From Sceloporus undulatus (Eukaryota > Chordata > Lepidosauria > Squamata > Phrynosomatidae): DNA of 64,000 nucleotides. This document shows, piece by piece, positions 62,785 through 64,000 of this stretch. The notes beneath the pieces are model-generated. The model did not search any database and had not been told where the DNA came from. It saw nothing but the letters and a program-made list of their open reading frames with translations. Location: assembly GCF_019175285.1 (NCBI RefSeq), contig NC_056527.1, positions 115,137,295 to 115,201,294 on the forward strand, in the 5' to 3' direction. The number at the start of each line of letters is the position of its first letter. The stretch's first letter is position 1. A program made the translations under genes and the position numbers.

Positions 62785-62925
62785 TCAGTCATACAAACAA
62801 AGTACAATAACATCCAAAATCCACAAAACAGTGTTCCCTTTATTGGCCAACCCAAATGCATGTTACAAGCCTTTGAAGCTCCACTGGATTCTTCATCAGC
62901 CAAAGATATTAAAAATCATACAAGT
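62785..62925 (-). mobile_element. Penelope-like element with hammerhead-like core
   Basis: ACAAAGTACAATAACATCC ... GAAGCTCCACTGGATTCTTC then TCATCAG; CTGATGA on the minus strand at 62899-62893. Confidence 0.55.
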
Positions 62926-62989
62926 AGTTAAATTTATAAAAGAGCCCAGCAGGAAGGGAGGCAAGATGGTCAAAGAGCTTAAACTCCAG

Positions 62990-63229
62990 CAAAAAAGGCT
63001 TTGTAGTTTTTACCAGAGTAGCTGAAAGTATCTGCGAGGGTGCGCATTGTCAAACATGTGGCCATCCTTCTGCTTCTCATGGATTTGTATGGCTGCACAT
63101 TTAGAGGGAGGGAGAAAAGATGCAAATAGATGCAAATATTCCCAGAAAAATGAATACAAAAATTGATGCAAGTATGCAAAAATCTGCATCAATTGGAAAA
63201 ATACATTTATGTGTAGACTAGCCCCTAGT
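62990..63229. mobile_element. unclassified element R1
   Basis: Homologous to 22790-23029; ends TGTGTAGACTAGCCCC. Confidence 0.55.
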
Positions 63230-63230
63230 C

Positions 63231-63427
63231 CAGTGATGGCGAACCTATAGCACATGTGCCAGAGGTGACACTCAGAACTCTCTCTGTGGGCACATATGCT
63301 GTCGCCCCAGCGCACAGTTTGCCAGAGTTTGTTTCAGAAAGCCAGAGGCACATGGCACTTTGCAATAAATAAGTGGGTTTTGGGTTACAGTTTGGGCACT
63401 CGGCCTCTAAAAGGTTCACCATCACTG
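63231..63427. mobile_element. hAT-like non-autonomous element
   Basis: CAGTGATGGCGAACCTATAG ... AAAAGGTTCACCATCACTG: hAT-style CAGTG ends. An 8-bp duplication could not be confirmed. Confidence 0.75.
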
Positions 63428-63464
63428 CTCCAACACTCAAACCACTACACCATGCTGGCTCTCT
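63428..63464 (-). mobile_element. Sauria-type SINE head fragment
   Basis: CTCCAACACTCAAACCACTA ... GCTGGCTCTC. Confidence 0.8.
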
Positions 63465-63480
63465 TAACAGAATCCATGTA

Positions 63481-63826
63481 CAATTGGCCCTCCACATTTG
63501 ATTATTTGCGGTTTTGATTAATATGTCCTCTCTAGGAATGTCTAGGTCCTTCAGCGCAACTCTACCAGAAGTTGACCATAGAGTTGTGCTGGAGTATCTA
63601 GAAGTTCCTAGAGAAGACACTTCTCTAGGCATTTGTTGGTCCTCCAGCATGATTCTATGATAAACCTCTGGCAGATATTGACCATGGAGTTGCACTGGAG
63701 GACCTGGAGATTCCTAGAGAGGTGTTCTGTCAGGTAGGTGAAAAAAGTGTTTTTTGTATTTGTGTTTTTTCCACATTCATGGGGGTCCTTCATCCCTAAT
63801 GCCAGCGAATGTGGCGGACCCCACTG
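63481..63826. mobile_element. Tigger-like element T2, complete, TA duplication
   Basis: TA|CAATTGGCCCTCCACATTTG ... CGAATGTGGCGGACCCCACTG|TA, 346 bp. Confidence 0.87.
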
Positions 63827-64000
63827 TACTCACATTGGGAATGGAGCTAGGTCACTATAAACTGATAAAACCTCATGTGTTTATTAAGGTTCAGTTTTAT
63901 CAACTTAAGCAATATATTGTATGACATGACAGATAAGGAACCAGATCACAGCCCTATTTCCCCCTCACATGTCTGTTAATAAAACTGAGCCCGCTTCAGG

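Noticed and set aside
63223-63435. 8-bp target duplication for the hAT-like element
   Set aside because: Flanks CCCTAGTC and CTCCAACA do not match, so only the CAGTG ends support the call.

Overview
This is vertebrate nuclear DNA, almost certainly from a squamate reptile (a lizard, possibly an iguanian). The repeat mix supports this: about 35 copies or fragments of tRNA-headed Sauria-type SINEs with BovB-like tails ending in ACAACAAC, two SINEs with a 5S-rRNA-derived head, BovB/RTE, CR1, L1-like and L2-like LINE pieces, Tigger/pogo-like DNA elements with TA target duplications, and many foldback elements. The genes have small exons in long repeat-filled introns, and no ordinary bacterial-style reading frame is a gene. 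A 10-N assembly gap lies at 22167-22176.

Two host genes are readable. The first is CPNE6 (copine-6, N-copine) on the plus strand. Fifteen coding exons between 11999 and 28645 join in frame with GT/AG junctions to about 547 residues (C2A, C2B and a copine vWA domain with its MIDAS residues). An acceptor just upstream of the ATG implies a non-coding 5' exon that I could not place, and a probable 3'UTR intron precedes an AATAAA at 29420. The second is NRL (neural retina leucine zipper) on the minus strand. Coding exons at 55696-56088 and 53459-53842 give about 258 residues with the transactivation motif, Maf extended homology region, basic region and zipper. The convergent CPNE6-NRL pair matches the mammalian order, so this is conserved synteny. 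The roughly 25 kb between the two stop codons is nearly all interspersed repeats and featureless sequence.

Layout: 1-11.99 kb is repeat-rich upstream sequence. 11.99-29.5 kb is CPNE6. 29.5-53.4 kb is intergenic and densely nested with transposons. 53.4-56.1 kb is NRL coding sequence. 56.1-64 kb is upstream of NRL, with a TATA-like, homeobox-site-rich patch near 58.6 kb as a promoter candidate, then more repeats.

The main lead from the hunt is that several foldback element families, unlike inside, share a terminal motif (GG, six to eight bases, then YASAC) and make 3-bp target duplications (TAA, TAG, TGG, ATA, AGA). That suggests one PIF/Harbinger-like transposase may have moved them all. Other leads are hammerhead-ribozyme-like cores in Penelope-like repeats, DNA transposons 13-25 nt from two consecutive CPNE6 5' splice sites, a short intron segment copied into a transposon 770 bp away, and a 3'UTR exon junction 49 nt past the CPNE6 stop. 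No retrovirus, LTR element, CRISPR array or structural RNA gene was recognised.
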